DNA of 64,000 bases from Calendula officinalis (taxonomy: Eukaryota > Streptophyta > Magnoliopsida > Asterales > Asteraceae). Below the pieces are notes generated by a model. That model searched no databases and had not been told where the DNA came from. It was given only the letters and a program-made list of their open reading frames with translations. Position numbers and translations under genes: made by a program. The stretch covers positions 73,838,909 through 73,902,908 of the forward strand of contig OY970820.1 in NCBI GenBank assembly GCA_963853835.1, written 5' to 3'. This document shows, piece after piece, positions 33,252 through 45,961 of the stretch (positions within the stretch are counted from its first letter, which is position 1; the number at the start of each line of letters is the position of its first letter).

Positions 33252-35013
33252 GAACGTTTGGTCCCTAATACCCACGTCTGTTAGAAGTTGGCTGTCGATT
33301 TTTCCAAATGACAATGTTACCCTTTTAATATTTTTTATTTACTATTTAAAAATAAATAATGTAAAACAAAGCCTTACTCCAAGCACACCCTCTTTGATAT
33401 AATTTGTCTGTCCAAATCGTGCCCCAAATTGATATAATTTGTATTATTACACAAATTTCAAAATGTAAACATGTTATTTTGACTTTTAAGGTCAAACATG
33501 TTAACTATACATTTTTTTGTTAAATTTTTTCTCTTATTTTCCCTGTAATGATGTATGTGATTTTCATGTATTACAATTATATAGAAAACATGTTAAAATT
33601 TGTATCGAAAGTAGGATTTGAAATTATTAAAAAAAGGAGGTCGTCATCCTATTAAAATATTTTAAATTAATTTAAAAATATTATCCTTTGAAACTATTAA
33701 AAAAATATGATTATTATCAGGTTATAGTATTCTTAATTAATTTATAAATATTTTTATGATTTTTATTATCCTTTTATAACTTGAATTATGATTTGTTTGA
33801 AAATAAAAAATATTGAAAGAAATTATGATTTTTACAAATACCTATTTTTGGGGTCAACTTTTTAATGTGTGGCAAATAGTATTTAATGCAGAAATACAAA
33901 AAGGCAAGGAAGATAAGATTGGAAACATAATTGTTTATAAAATCATGGAATAAAATTAATGTTAGGCATAATCATAATTAGTATATTTAAATGCTTGAAA
34001 TAAATACGGAAATTCTAAGAAAATTACACGTGTAATACTTTATTTTTTGAGGTGACACGTGGCATTTAAGGGGTTTCTTTTATTATAGTAATAGATTTAA
34101 ACTCATAACCTATAAGTCATAAATAATATTTTACACTAATAACATAGGTTACAATCCTTGAGTTTTTACCAAATCACTTTCCAATCCGTTTTCCGAATCA
34201 GTGTTTTATGATATTTAATCTTTCTCCCAACTTTTTTGACACATAATTTTCTTTTTATTTCTATCATATTACATAAATATTAAATTTAAATGATTAAATA
34301 TTAAGTGAAATAATGAGTGTATCAGTTGAGTGTCAGTTAATGTGTCGACTAATGTGGCGCTGATTTGACAAAAAAACTTTAGTGTCCGAATTGTTGGAAG
34401 GATAAGAAGATAAACACATGACTATTTTCTGCAAATATTAAATCTTATTCATCAAATGAAACTAAAAATATACATACATATTTATACATACAAATCGATG
34501 CTTATAAACCGATGCATCCCCTTTTAAACCGAGATATGTCTAAGATACCCACTAAGTACAATTTGACTCCCTATACTTAATTAACAAATGTATAATTACA
34601 AAATATACATTAAAGTTTAGTTTACTTTTTAACACAGATATACCACAGTTCAAGTAGTCTTACATGATTTCATGCTAATATATGTTTGGTGATAGGAGTT
34701 TCATTTATTTTGACTCCGATTCTTTCAAATTTAGTAGGTCTAAAGATGACATTACATAACTTTACGAACTGATCAATTATGTTGGAGAAAAATGAACAAA
34801 TTACCGTTCATCAGGTGTGAAAATTTGCATAAAGCCAAGTGCAAAAAGTCAAGCCTACAACAGAATTTAAAAACAACAACCATTATCTTGACAAAAACAA
34901 AGTGAAAACCAATATAATATATATCTGCGTAAAGGAAAGAAAAATTGTGTTCTTTCTTACTAAACTTCATATTTTATCCTTCTAATCATAAATTGATAGA
35001 CATTTGTAATCTA
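33252..35013. other. AT-rich intergenic DNA, nothing recognised
   Basis: No coding potential or clear repeat boundary apart from the possible element end near 34069 noted under 32137-33019. Confidence 0.5.
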
Positions 35014-35018
35014 CTAAT

Positions 35019-35996
35019 TGTTAGTCACGTAATAAGTTAGTCCCGTAATAAGTAAAATATAACACCTATACGCTTTCAGTAACCAATTTAAATTTATGGA
35101 GACACTCAACACTTTTTAAACTTTTCTTTATTAATCAATAATTGATACAAAAAATATGCAAGCAGTTTGCGGAAATAGCTAAGAACAAATCCTAAATAAA
35201 CTGCTTGCATGTGATAGACAACAACATATATTATCTAAGATAAGTTTATGATCAACAAATGATCAAGCACAAGACCATACACGATAACTTGAGTTAACTG
35301 GTGGTTTACACTCTGCTCGAGAGATAAAGTTCTGGAGTAAATTCAGCAGCGTGCAACCTTGTTGGGTGCACACCGGAATCAATCGTCTAAGTCCTTAATT
35401 TATATCATTGGGAAACGTAGAGCCAAATGAATGATCGATCGATTCCACGTGTGAGAATTCCGTTGGTGCAGAGGATATATCATGGGACGCGCACGACTAA
35501 CGGAATTCTGACAATACTTTCTGTCGTCTTGTGATCGCTGATATCTTTTAGAAGATTTGCAAGATATTCTCATAATCAGCGATGCACAAACTTGTGCTTT
35601 ACTTGTGTCTTTCTGTGACGCTGAAGCTTTGGGCTTTTGTGCACTTTTGGCTGCCATGAGATCTCGGATACTCATGCTTCTTGAGATGGCCTTCAGCTTC
35701 AGCGACCATCACTATGAGTTTTGCTTAGAGAAGTATCTGTTTTATGGTTCAGCGTTTTGTCCAATGCGCTGAACCTATTACACTATCTGATCTGTTAACC
35801 GGTATCTGATTCCGCACGGGGAACTGATCATTGTTTCAGATAGTGATCAGATAATGTAACTGGGTAACTGAAATCCGAACTGATCAGATACGGTTACCCA
35901 CAATCTGAGGAACTGATCCTCAGATTGTCTTCTAACTATTTTCCTTTTTGTCTTCATTAAATCTCTTCAGTGGGGATGCTTTTCAGCCATCCAACA
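35019..35996 (-). repeat. Copia solo LTR of the approx. 1-kb family (978 bp), TSD CTAAT
   Basis: Plus-strand ends TGTTAGTCACG and CATCCAACA, flanked by CTAAT at 35014-35018 and 35997-36001. Orientation is set by the second copy, where CGACCCAACA (48831) is followed by an inverted PPT. The 91- and 71-codon frames inside (35400-35772) also occur in the other LTR copy and are not genes. This LTR is the intact version of the site into which CopC inserted. Confidence 0.88.
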
Positions 35997-36001
35997 CTAA
36001 T

Positions 36002-37260
36002 CATTCTCTTTCATAATCTAATCACTTGATTTGAATATTTATATTGATCAAATAAGTAGAAATATAAGTAAGAAGATTTATTACGAAGCCATATTTTCTT
36101 TCGAAAGGAAAACCATAAAAGATGAGTTGGTGGTTCGGTTATGTAAAGTACTAGGTGAATTTGTTGGTTTCTTTTAACCTGTGCAGTTGACCTAATTCAC
36201 CAAAGGTCAAACGATGATGCAATGAACCATTATAAATCTGTTGGCTTCTTGGCATTTGTCTATTTTATTATTTTTTTAAAATATATCGACATGATAGTTT
36301 TTTTTGTTTGTTTTTAAATGGTATTCTTCTGCATAACGGGCTCCTTCAAAGTGATAGAGTATATACTCGAGATATAAATAAACTAATCGTTAATATGACC
36401 ATTTACATAGATACTTATATAGATACACATAAAAAGTTCAAATTTACTTAATTGGGTATTATATTGACTAAAGGTTCCTTTTACAAATTTGATTGTTGCT
36501 CTAGTGTAAACAATGTCCCGGAGGGTTGATGGTAAATCCAATAGACACCATAATATGAAGATATCAAACTAGCTAGTTGGTTAATGGGTTAAAACAATTA
36601 CTACATCTGTTTCAAAATATTGTTCATAGACAAAAAATACATTTATAAAAAAATGCATTTATTATACTGTGCAACCAATATAATTTCATTTTTATCATCT
36701 AACTATTTTTTTATTGGTGAAAATTTTAAATTGATAATAAATTTGAGACATAATAAAAAAAGGATGAACGACAAATGAGGTAATACTTTCTCAAGATTGT
36801 ATGTATAGGCGCAAACACCTTTTTCTTCTTTTATTTAATTAAGATTGGTAAATAATCAATTGTTTGAATTAATATGATTACAAGAATGATTATAATACTT
36901 TTATTAGATCGGCATCAATTAATAATTACCGCATCAATTAACGATATAGATGTTATACATACGAGAATATTTGATCAAATAAGTGATTTTACTTTTATTT
37001 TTACTAAGAGTTTTGCTATGATTAATGAATATATGTTAACAAATGTTAAAAACTCTTTTACTAAATAGATAGTGTTACTAAATAGACTGATTTTTGTTAT
37101 CTTTATCTCAAGACACGTTTTATAACTCTTTTGACACATCTATCATATTCTTATTTTAGCTACAAATTTAGTTCTTTTGACCCATTAAACATAAAAATCT
37201 CGTTGAGAAAAAGGTTAAAGATTGTAGGTGAAATGAAGAAAAAATTAACGTTAATTCTAA
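36002..37260. other. Intergenic DNA upstream of the BAHD gene
   Basis: AT-rich with no recognised gene. 36596-36784 begins TACTACATCTGTTTCAAAAT, which resembles the Stowaway terminus TACTCCCTCCGTTTC, and ends ...TTTGAGACATAAT...GAGGTAAT. A degenerate Stowaway MITE is possible but weakly supported. Confidence 0.35.
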
Positions 37261-37269
37261 AATAATTAC

Positions 37270-37276
37270 ACCAACC
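37270..37276 (+). promoter_or_regulatory. AC-II element (MYB site) in the BAHD promoter
   Basis: ACCAACC, the AC-II motif bound by phenylpropanoid/lignin MYB factors, about 50 bp upstream of the TATA box. A single 7-mer, but its position and the gene type agree. Confidence 0.45.
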
Positions 37277-37320
37277 GCTACCCTCAGTTAATTTAATCGT
37301 AATATTTTCACCAAAAATCA

Positions 37321-37330
37321 TATATAAATA
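37321..37330 (+). promoter_or_regulatory. TATA box of the BAHD gene
   Basis: TATATAAATA, 138 bp upstream of the ATG, implying a 5' UTR of about 105-110 nt. Confidence 0.6.
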
Positions 37331-37467
37331 TCGTCCAATTCCTATCAACCTCTCCACCCATACTTTCTATCTCGATCCCCACCCCACCACAGTTAAATTA
37401 CACACACACTACTTTCTCAAACACACTTCTGAGCCGTGTTCTTCAAGGCACACAAGAAAACTACACA

Positions 37468-39894
37468 ATGGGTTCATCATGTGGAGTTTTTCCGGTGAGT
37501 GTGAAGAAAAGGGACACCATTGCAGCCACATTGCCGGTGCAAGACCACTGGCTACCGATGTCAAACCTGGACCTACTCCTTCCGCCGTTAGATGTCGGAG
37601 TTTTCTTCTGCTACAAGAAATCTCTTCCTCTCGATGAGAGTGTAAACGTGGTCAAAAAGTCATTGGCACAATCGCTGGCTTTGTTTTACCCGTTTGCCGG
37701 AGAAGTTGTCCAAAACTGCCATGGTGAACCGGAGCTACTTTGTAATAACCGTGGTGTGGATTTCATTCAGGCTCATGCTGATATGGAACTCAGGAATATT
37801 GATCTTTATAACCCTGATGATTCTGTAGAGAGAAAACTTGTTCCACACAAAAAACAAGGCGTTCTTACTGTTCAGGTATATATATGTAAATTAGTTTATC
37901 TGTTTAAAAAAAAGACATGAAATTTTTAACCACCAATGACCAAAAATACGCATTCACTTCATTGCGAATTATAAATTATACACACAAAATATTGATTTTT
38001 ATTCAGAAGATGGACCCACACCTCTACTCTCCTCTTCCATTGCCAACCAAAGCTTCAACCGAACGTTGTACCAACAGACAATAGTGCCAGTAAACTGAAG
38101 GGCATCGGTTGGCAACTAAGGGTACCATTTGGCATGATCAACTAATTGGATCAATGATCCAATATAATCTAAACAGATACAACAAACTAATCTTTTTCGT
38201 CAATTCATATGCCAAATTTAAAAGATATATAATACACAAGAATGAGATTGAAACCAAGAACTACCGATCACTCATATATGCCTAACTTATAATATTTAAT
38301 ATAATGATAGAATAATTTCATGCACCAAAAACATTAACGTATCCTTTACAGTCTATTAAGTAATATATATTTGACATATGTCATAACACATGAAAATGAT
38401 ATTCGCATTAATTGATTAACTAATTCTATAATTCATATATATGTTCATTTTTCTTAAATCATTAATTTGTTAATTAATGACACGTATAGATGACAATAAT
38501 TAAAATATTCCCCAATAAAATATTATTTTATTTTTATAGGAGAAGTTAGTAGGATTTGATAAATTAGATAACATGGGATGTCATCGATAAAGGATGCATG
38601 CATGTTATTTGCTGATCATTGTTTCCAAATAAGCAACTACACTAGTACACTACCTAAAATTACGTACTATGATTAAAACAATAAAAAAACAAAAATAATT
38701 TGGTTCGTAAAGTTTGTGTACTTTACATATCTTTTAAGTGACTTAAAATCCTTAAATATGCATTCCCAAAATATATATACATATAAAACCAAAAGAAAGA
38801 AACTTATTTTAATTAAAAGATTGAACCTCAATAAACTTGATACTTAGTGCTTTTGCTTTCTATTGACAAAAAATATTGACTCTTATCTCTATTTCTTCTG
38901 CTCTTATTTGGTCTTTGAATAGGTCACTGAGCTGAATTGTGGAGGTTTAGTAATTGGATGCACATTTGATCATCGAGTAGCCGATGCATACACGATAAAC
39001 ATGTTCTTGACTGCATGGGCTGAAATTACTCGTTCGAAACCAATTTCTTGTCTACCATCTTTCCGGCGTTCCATGCTTAACCCACGACGCCCGCCTGTTA
39101 TGAACACTTCCTACAACACCCTATATGTCCCTTTATCATCTCTCCCTCCGCCACGGTCTTATTTGCCGGCCAACCCCCTCATAAGCCGCATATACCATAT
39201 CGAAGCCAAAGATATCAATGACCTTCAATCGAATTCAAGTTCTAACGGAAGCCGGAAAAGAAGTAAAATTGTATCATTTATTGCCTTTTTATGGAAGATA
39301 ATAGCAGAGTGTGATGATGGGTTTGACACTTGCAAAATGGGGGTGGTTGTTGATGGGAGAGAAAGGCTAGAAAAGCTCAACTTTGACAAACTTTCTTTTT
39401 CAAACACCAAGTCTTCTTCCATGCAAAACTACTTTGGAAATGTCCTTTCTATCCCTTATGGTGAGGCAAATTCAAGCGAACTCAAGGAGATGCCACTAAG
39501 TTTAGTAGCTGATTTGGTCCATGAATTTGTGTGTCCCGCGCTAACCGAGGAACATTTTAGGGGACTTATTGATTGGGTCGAGTTGGCCCGACCCGAGCCA
39601 GCAGTCGCAAAGGTGTATACCAAAATGGAAGCAAATGATGGTGAAGCCGTAGTGGTGTCATCGGGACAACGGTTTCCGGTTGAAAGCATTGATTTTGGAT
39701 GGGGTAAGCCGCATTTTGGGTCATATCACTTTCCGTGGGGCGGGCAAACGGGATACGTGATGCCGATGCCGAGTGCGAGGAAGAATGGGGATTGGATAGT
39801 TTATATGCATCTCCTTCAAAAGCATTTGGACTTGGTTGAGACCAGGGGAAGGAAGGTGTTTAAACCGTTAACTCCATCTTATCTTGATTTTTAA
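37468..39894 (+). CDS. BAHD acyltransferase, coniferyl-alcohol-acyltransferase-like (2 exons)
   Basis: Exon 1 37468-37875, intron 37876-38922 (1047 bp, GT..AG, TTCAG|GTATAT and TTTGAATAG|GTCACT, phase 0), exon 2 38923-39894; 459 residues, the usual BAHD length. Catalytic HxxxD is HRVAD at residues 153-157; the structural DFGWG motif is at 393-397. These enzymes move an acyl group from a CoA thioester to an alcohol or amine in the cytosol. The N-terminal pattern (HWLPMSNLDLLLPP, GVFFCYKK, GEPELLCNNRGVDF) resembles petunia-type coniferyl alcohol acyltransferases; HCT-like activity on another phenolic alcohol is the alternative. No signal peptide or membrane segment. The intron just upstream of HxxxD is typical for the family. 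No disabling change is visible; it is flanked by transposons on both sides. Confidence 0.9.
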
Positions 39895-39928
39895 TAGCCA
39901 TCCATCCAATATTACTATTACTATATGT

Positions 39929-39934
39929 AATAAA
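39929..39934 (+). terminator. Polyadenylation signal of the BAHD gene
   Basis: AATAAA 35 nt after the stop codon, within a T/A-rich stretch. Confidence 0.5.
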
Positions 39935-40190
39935 AAAATTGTGTGCAACAGTCTTTTGGTTTAGTGAAACAAATTAAGTATATGTAATGTCATATTATCT
40001 TTTCAAAACGAAGTATTTATGGTATATGTGTCCCAATTCCAAGCATTGAGGATATTTTAGCAAGAAAATAGAGAGATGAAATGTATTCTTGCAAGTAGAT
40101 ATTTTTCTATTAAAAGAATGAGTTGATCATATTTATATCACACAAATTTATCTATATACGATATACTCCCTTCGTCCCATAAAAAGTTTT
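39935..40190. other. Gene 3' flank; Stowaway-like terminus
   Basis: TACTCCCTTCGTCCCATAAA at 40164-40183 matches the Stowaway/mariner TIR consensus closely, but the partner end was not found, so only a fragment is claimed. Confidence 0.4.
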
Positions 40191-40287
40191 ATTAGTCCGG
40201 TAATAAGTGAATTTCTACATCTATACGCTTTTACTGATCAATTTAAAGTTTAGTGGCAACACTCAACACTTTTTAAACTTTTCTTTA

Positions 40288-40540
40288 TGATAGATCAAAT
40301 GAGATTGAAACCTAACTAATTCATGATGATTTGAACAATATTGAAGAATCAAGTAGGTGTAAGTGTGTTTGTTCTTGGTGTGAAAGTTGAGAGAGAAAGA
40401 TGGAGGAAATGAATGCTTTGAAATGTAATTCAATTAAGTGTGTGAAAGCTTACAATTAAGGCTAATGACTGGTTTATCATTTATACAATATTACACAACT
40501 AGTCTCCTAACTATTGAATACAACATAAATGACCCTAACA
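40288..40540 (-). repeat. 3' LTR of CopC (253 bp, with 47-bp deletion)
   Basis: Matches the 5' LTR except for loss of the segment between two ATTA copies (47796-47843 in the 5' LTR). Confidence 0.92.
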
Positions 40541-43500
40541 ATCTCCCCCTTTGTATCAATAGTTTGGATTAGCCTATTCTTGAAATCTTCTTCTCTAGCA
40601 AAGTCTGAAACTGAATTATCCGTTGAGTAGTTTTGATGTAGTATCAGCTTCAGCTTTTGAAGATTAGTGGAAAAATAATATTTTTAATTGCCTTTTCAAC
40701 CAATATAAAGTATCTCAGAAGATTTCATGAAGTCTTGACTTAATATGTTTTTATCATTATCCAATCTTCCTCTTTTTGAGCTTTTTGAACGTCATCTATG
40801 TCTCCCTTCAAAGGAACTAAATTTTTATCGTTGAGTTTGTTGGTGTAAGAAATGCCTAAAACTGATATATTGAAGATTAGAAGGTTCTAGAAATGAAACG
40901 TTAGTTAGGTACGGATTTGACTGAGATTTTGAGATGATGTGATAAAGGTTTTTTGTAAGGATAGGATAATGATGATTTTGAATGTTTTGACAGTTAAAGT
41001 TTTTGGATGTGTGTGTTTGTTTTGATACTAAAGATTTGTATCGGTTAAAATGTGAATATTTTGTATGTAGGAAAGAATGATATGTACATTTAAGATTTAA
41101 ATGAATGTGGGTAAATTGTATTTTGAATGAAACGACAGATTAGAACAGTTAAGCTTTTGAATGGATATGGTTGTTATGGAATTTGGAAAGAATGAGTTAA
41201 ACGATTAAATTTCGGATTGTGGTTTGACATTTCTGTGAATGTACTGGTTTCTTCTTTTTCGCAAATGTAAATCGACGAAAATGTAGACCCATAGATAGAG
41301 TTGTTTTGTAGCGGAACTCTTTTGTTGAAGTTGTGGCTTTGTCGATTTGTGATTATTGATAATAGTTGTTAGGGTAAGATGTTGATAGAGTTTATGCTCC
41401 CCCTCAAACAAATAATTATTTCGTAACGGATCTTTGGTTTCTTGTTTACCTCCCCTTAACCGGTGCATATGTCTTTTAATGCGGAGTAAACTAAGCTAAT
41501 ATATTCTATCTCCTAAATGTAAGCATTTATCTTTATAATAAGAACTTCTGTAATATTTTCTCCCCCTCATGATGAACAAGATTAATCTGAATCATCATGT
41601 AAAATTTGAAGTTCTTCGAGTTAGTAGTAGAAAGAATCTTTGAAGCTCAAGGATAAAAAAATGTGTTGAATAATCATATATTCATACTTTGAATGAATCA
41701 ATATATAACACATTGTATCAGATAAACCCAGATCGTTGTTGAGTATGAAGAAATACGATCAAATCTTTTATCGTTTAAACTCAATGACCGTTGTAGATGG
41801 CATAAAAGAACAGTCTCGTGTGTATCATCTGATATCCCGACTGTTGTTGATAGCGATGGATTACAGTCATCAAAAATGTACATGGAATCGAACAGGGTAA
41901 ACCGGGATCACATAGATTACCCGTTAACACAACAGTTACAAAAACTGTGTGACCTACGTTCAGCGTTGGCTTAGATGTTAGCACTGGTAGGATTTCCATT
42001 CAATCATCGTGGAATACCAAGAATTTTGGTATCACTATGAATGTTCCAGCTATATCACAAAGATAAGCTTGGTATTTTTCCAGTGTCCTAAAAGTGTTTA
42101 TTTTGGTTCTAGACTCAATTAGTGGACAAACGAAGGCGAGGACTGGAGAGACTTGTCCTCTTGTTCAATATCAACAATCTCCAAGTGAGATGTCGATAGC
42201 ATATGAGCTAGTCTCCGTGAAAATGAAACAAGTACTTTCTAAGAAATACTTGAGTAGCTGGGGGGGGGGGGGGGGGTTGTGCATTGCATCACTGGGTCTA
42301 TGATGTCTTTTTCAATATCAGAGAGTAACACATGCAATCTGATAGAGACATGGCAACCCGGCTATTAATCAGTTTGGAAAGGGTTTTTCGTTTTCTTTAA
42401 CCCTGTCACACCCTCCTCACTCAAGCTTACTTTTTCAATTTTCGACTACACCCTTATTTCATTTTTCCATGTTTAGCTGATTTGCACCACATAATTCAAT
42501 TCCCCCTCTCAATTTTTATCTCAGCGCACTCCAATCAATATCCCATGATAATTGATTCTGCTCACCTAGACATATGGAGCCGCACAGTATGTCCTATATA
42601 GTAGGTGGCTCCTGGAGAAGATCATGCCGGTTATAGCAGATTATAGGAGTAATTTGAGAGTAAACTATAATGCTTATGTGCAATTTATCAGCATTTATGA
42701 TGTTACTTTGTATGAATACCATGGAATTTTCTTCGGAAAATGTATGTGTTTCCGGCATAAGTTGTTGCCTTTATGATTAATAAGTTTAGGCACAACAACT
42801 TGAACAATTTAGGTAATACCGAACTCACATAGAATATCCGTCACCACACCATATGAATCGGTAGTCGTTTTCACAACCGTTGATTCAAATGTGTGACCTG
42901 CAGTTAGAGTTGGCGCAATTTTAGCTCTAGCAGGATTTCCACTCAATCCTCGTGAAACACCAGATTGTGATGCCACTATGAGTGTTCCGATGAATACACG
43001 GGGATTCATTTTCAATAGTGTATGTGTCCTAAGTTGGAAATATTTGACGGTGTGATCTAGACACCTTGTGCATTCAATCTAGACGTAACCCGGGGCAGGA
43101 GGTTAATGATTTCAATACCAACATACTCCGAATGAGCAGTCGATAGATTATGTGCTACGTCCCCTGAAGAATTAAAACAAATTCCTATTGCGAGGAATCT
43201 TAGTGGTTCGTGGTGGAGTGCAAAGACTGGGCCAGTTAAGTCTGGTGAAACATTCAACACATGAATGAACACATTTTAGTGAGGTTGTCCGGTTTATTGA
43301 CGGTTTGGATGCACTCAAAGGTGTGTTTTCTTGATATTATCATGTTTTCACATCACCTTGCACTCACCTAAATCTATACCCTACACTTATTCCCTCACAT
43401 ATACCAATCGGCTACAAAATATTTCCCTTGGAAGGTAAGGCCGGTTGTGGCAAACCATGGGAAGGTAATGTCTTTTGGAAGAAAAAAAAATTATTGTTTA

Positions 43501-43813
43501 AAAAAAAATTCAATCGGGTATAAAAGTTTTGATATAAGAAAGTTTCTCCCCCTGGAAATACTAATTCTCCCCCTAGAATTAATATTTCTCCCCCTCGACA
43601 AGATAAAGGTAGTGAAAATTTTACAGTTTTAGAGGGGCGGGAAAGAGTTTTTACATTTATGATATTGACAGATTATAAGCGGGTTTCAAGCTGATGTACT
43701 TGAAAGCCATTTCGTTGAAGCGCACGTCATACACTGAAGTGTGTAAGAGCCATCTCTTTAAAATGCGAGTTATACACTAATGTGTGTATAAGTCATTCTC
43801 CTGCAAAAACAAA
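40541..43813 (-). other. CopC PPT and 3' untranslated region
   Basis: The true PPT is the complement of ATCTCCCCCTT at 40541. Further GGGGGAG tracts (complements at about 41398, 41562, 43547, 43570, 43590), the duplicated block (about 41890-42040 and 42815-43000), and stem-loops (43681-43708, 43728-43747, 43769-43792). A run of 17 G at 42260-42276 stands where CopD has six G. Small open frames resemble those in CopA but are not supported as genes. Confidence 0.7.
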
Positions 43814-45961
43814 TCAAACAACTTTTGGTACCCGTTTTTGTTTGGGTCCGACATTGTTAGTGTGGGAAAGAAACCACCGATAAGTTATATCGATTTGATT
43901 TAAAGATTGAGAGTTCCAAGAAAAGCTGAAAGTTGATGTTTCACTTTCAAATAATTTACGGGGAATTATTTGAGATTTTGGAGTTTTAGGAACCCATTGT
44001 TCTTTGAAGATCGTGAGTGTTTTAGGAGTTGTTTTTGGCACATAAGTAAAATTTGTTATTGGTGCCAATGAAAGTAAATATTTTCTCGAATATTTCAAAG
44101 ATTTAGATTTGGAAAAGATTTTCTTTGAAGAAACAGAATGTTTCAACACAGTTGATGGTGTAATCTTATCCATTTGAGAATGCTTACGAATAAAAGAGGA
44201 ACCTAATTTAATTGGAGTTTTAGGTGCGAAATTTCCTCTAATAACTTGTTTGAGAGCATTGAATTTCTTATCAGAGTTTGGTGGAACCGTGGATCTCCCA
44301 GACTTAGGTTTGGTAGAGGAACTTACTTGTGATTTCGGTTTAGGTTTAAAATTTCCTCTATTAACCTCAGTTTGCTTGATTGTATATAAATCACGATAGG
44401 CCATGACAGGAGAAAACATTCTGGAGTTATTACATTTTTTCTGTGCAGGTAAAGGGGAATCTAATTTCAAAGATGCACTAGGCTTCTTAAACTTCTGAAG
44501 ATGAGATGATTTAGATTCTAAATTTTTAATTGTCGTTTGCAACTTTAGTTTGTCTTCATCAAAAGATTTATGTGTTTTATCAATTTTATTTTCTAATTCA
44601 AAAATTTTGGATTGTAAAACTGATTTTTCTTTGTCAAATGCCTTATGTGTTTCATCGATTTCGTTTTCCAATTGACAAATTTTCTTTTCTAGAATTATAG
44701 ATGGAACATAAATCTTTGGTGTTACTTTTTGTTGAAGAACATCATTTCCTTTAATTTCAAATTCTTCTGGTTTTATAATTGGAAAATAATCATCATTTTC
44801 AAATTTTGCCTTTTTAGTTTCATATGTTTTATTTAATTCAGCATAGTTGAAACTAATTTGTGCATTCTCCTTCTTTGCTCTGTTGAATGTCTCAATCTCT
44901 TCTTCCTCATCAGTCATACGAATGAAGCTCTGCCAAACATCTACATGTATGTATTTAGAATCATACAGTGTTGGAAGCACGTTACAAGCCATCTTAAGAT
45001 ATTCTGGATTATTAGCTCCCAGTTCTTCTCTTGAATTGAAATATTTGAAGTCTTTAGGCTTGTTCAAATGAATTGTTTGATCAGTTTGTCCTCGTTTGGC
45101 AATTATGTCTTCTAAGTGTTTCATGTGAGAAGAAAGTTGAATTTTATCATGTTGAAGTTGATGTATGATATTTTGTTTGATGTTTAATTCTCGTGATGTT
45201 TTGATGTCGTTTTCATGTAAGGTGTCAGATAGTTCTTTAATTTTATTGTTTAAAGATTTGAACTGTTTTTCATTATCATCGAATTCTTTTTGTTTTCATT
45301 CCAACCAGTTTTTAGTTATTTGATATTCATGCCATGTTTCAATGTACAATTTGTAATATTTATCATTTTGATCGTTTGAAATTGTATTTTGGGTATTTTT
45401 AAGATTTGTTATTTCCATTTCTTTTTTAGAAATTGTATTAGACAAATTCTTAATATCATAATCATATTTGGCATTCAATGCTGATACTTGATTTTGTAAC
45501 TCCAGATTGTCAAGTTTGACATTTTTAGTTTGTTTAATCTGTTGAACAAGTTGTTCATATGAATGAAAAAGTTGTTCATTTTCATTTTGCAAATCATTTA
45601 AACGTTCTTGAAATTGAGTATTTTAATCTTTTTCATCTAAAATGTTTTGTTTTAAAGAATCAATTTCAGATATCTGAGTTTTAACAAAACAAGTATCAGG
45701 ACCAATGAGATTATCAGAATTTGATAAGAGAGAACTGATTACCTCAATTTCTTTATTGGCTTCTTCATTGAATCGATCAGTAACCTCCATATTCTCTTCA
45801 TCCTTAGGATCTGAATCTTCCATCCATTAACTATCTTCAACTAATAACACTTTTTCAGTCTCAGTTTGTTTAGCCATCAACATCTTACGTTCATAATACT
45901 CTGAATCACGAACGATTGGTTTCTTTGTAGCATTCAAAGGTTTGATGGTTGGCTTTTCCAT
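43814..45961 (-). pseudogene. CopC linker ORF: 436-codon open part, three upstream stops
   Basis: The reading frame can be followed from a Met at 45961. It aligns with CopA just after the zinc knuckle (ATKK-P-IVRDSEYY against CopA PTKK...KKPKVRDSEYF), so the C-x2-C-x4-H-x4-C segment has been lost between two Lys-Lys sites. Stops near 45837, 45623 and 45296; then an uninterrupted 436-codon frame 45124-43814. It holds the LNKPKDFKYFNS, WQSFIRMTDEE and NYAELNKTYETKKAKFEN blocks, repeated heptad-like stretches (DETHKAFDKEK, DKTHKSFDEDK) and a basic Ser/Lys/Pro tail ending at GPKQKRVPKVV-stop. Likely a coiled-coil protein; role unknown. Confidence 0.8.

Noticed and set aside
35400..35772. 91- and 71-codon frames at the solo LTR, with a related frame at 48230-48505
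   Set aside because: They are LTR sequence; conservation follows from common descent of the LTRs.
36596..36784. Stowaway MITE
   Set aside because: The left end fits the consensus loosely, the right end poorly, and there is no clear TA duplication; kept only as a low-confidence remark.
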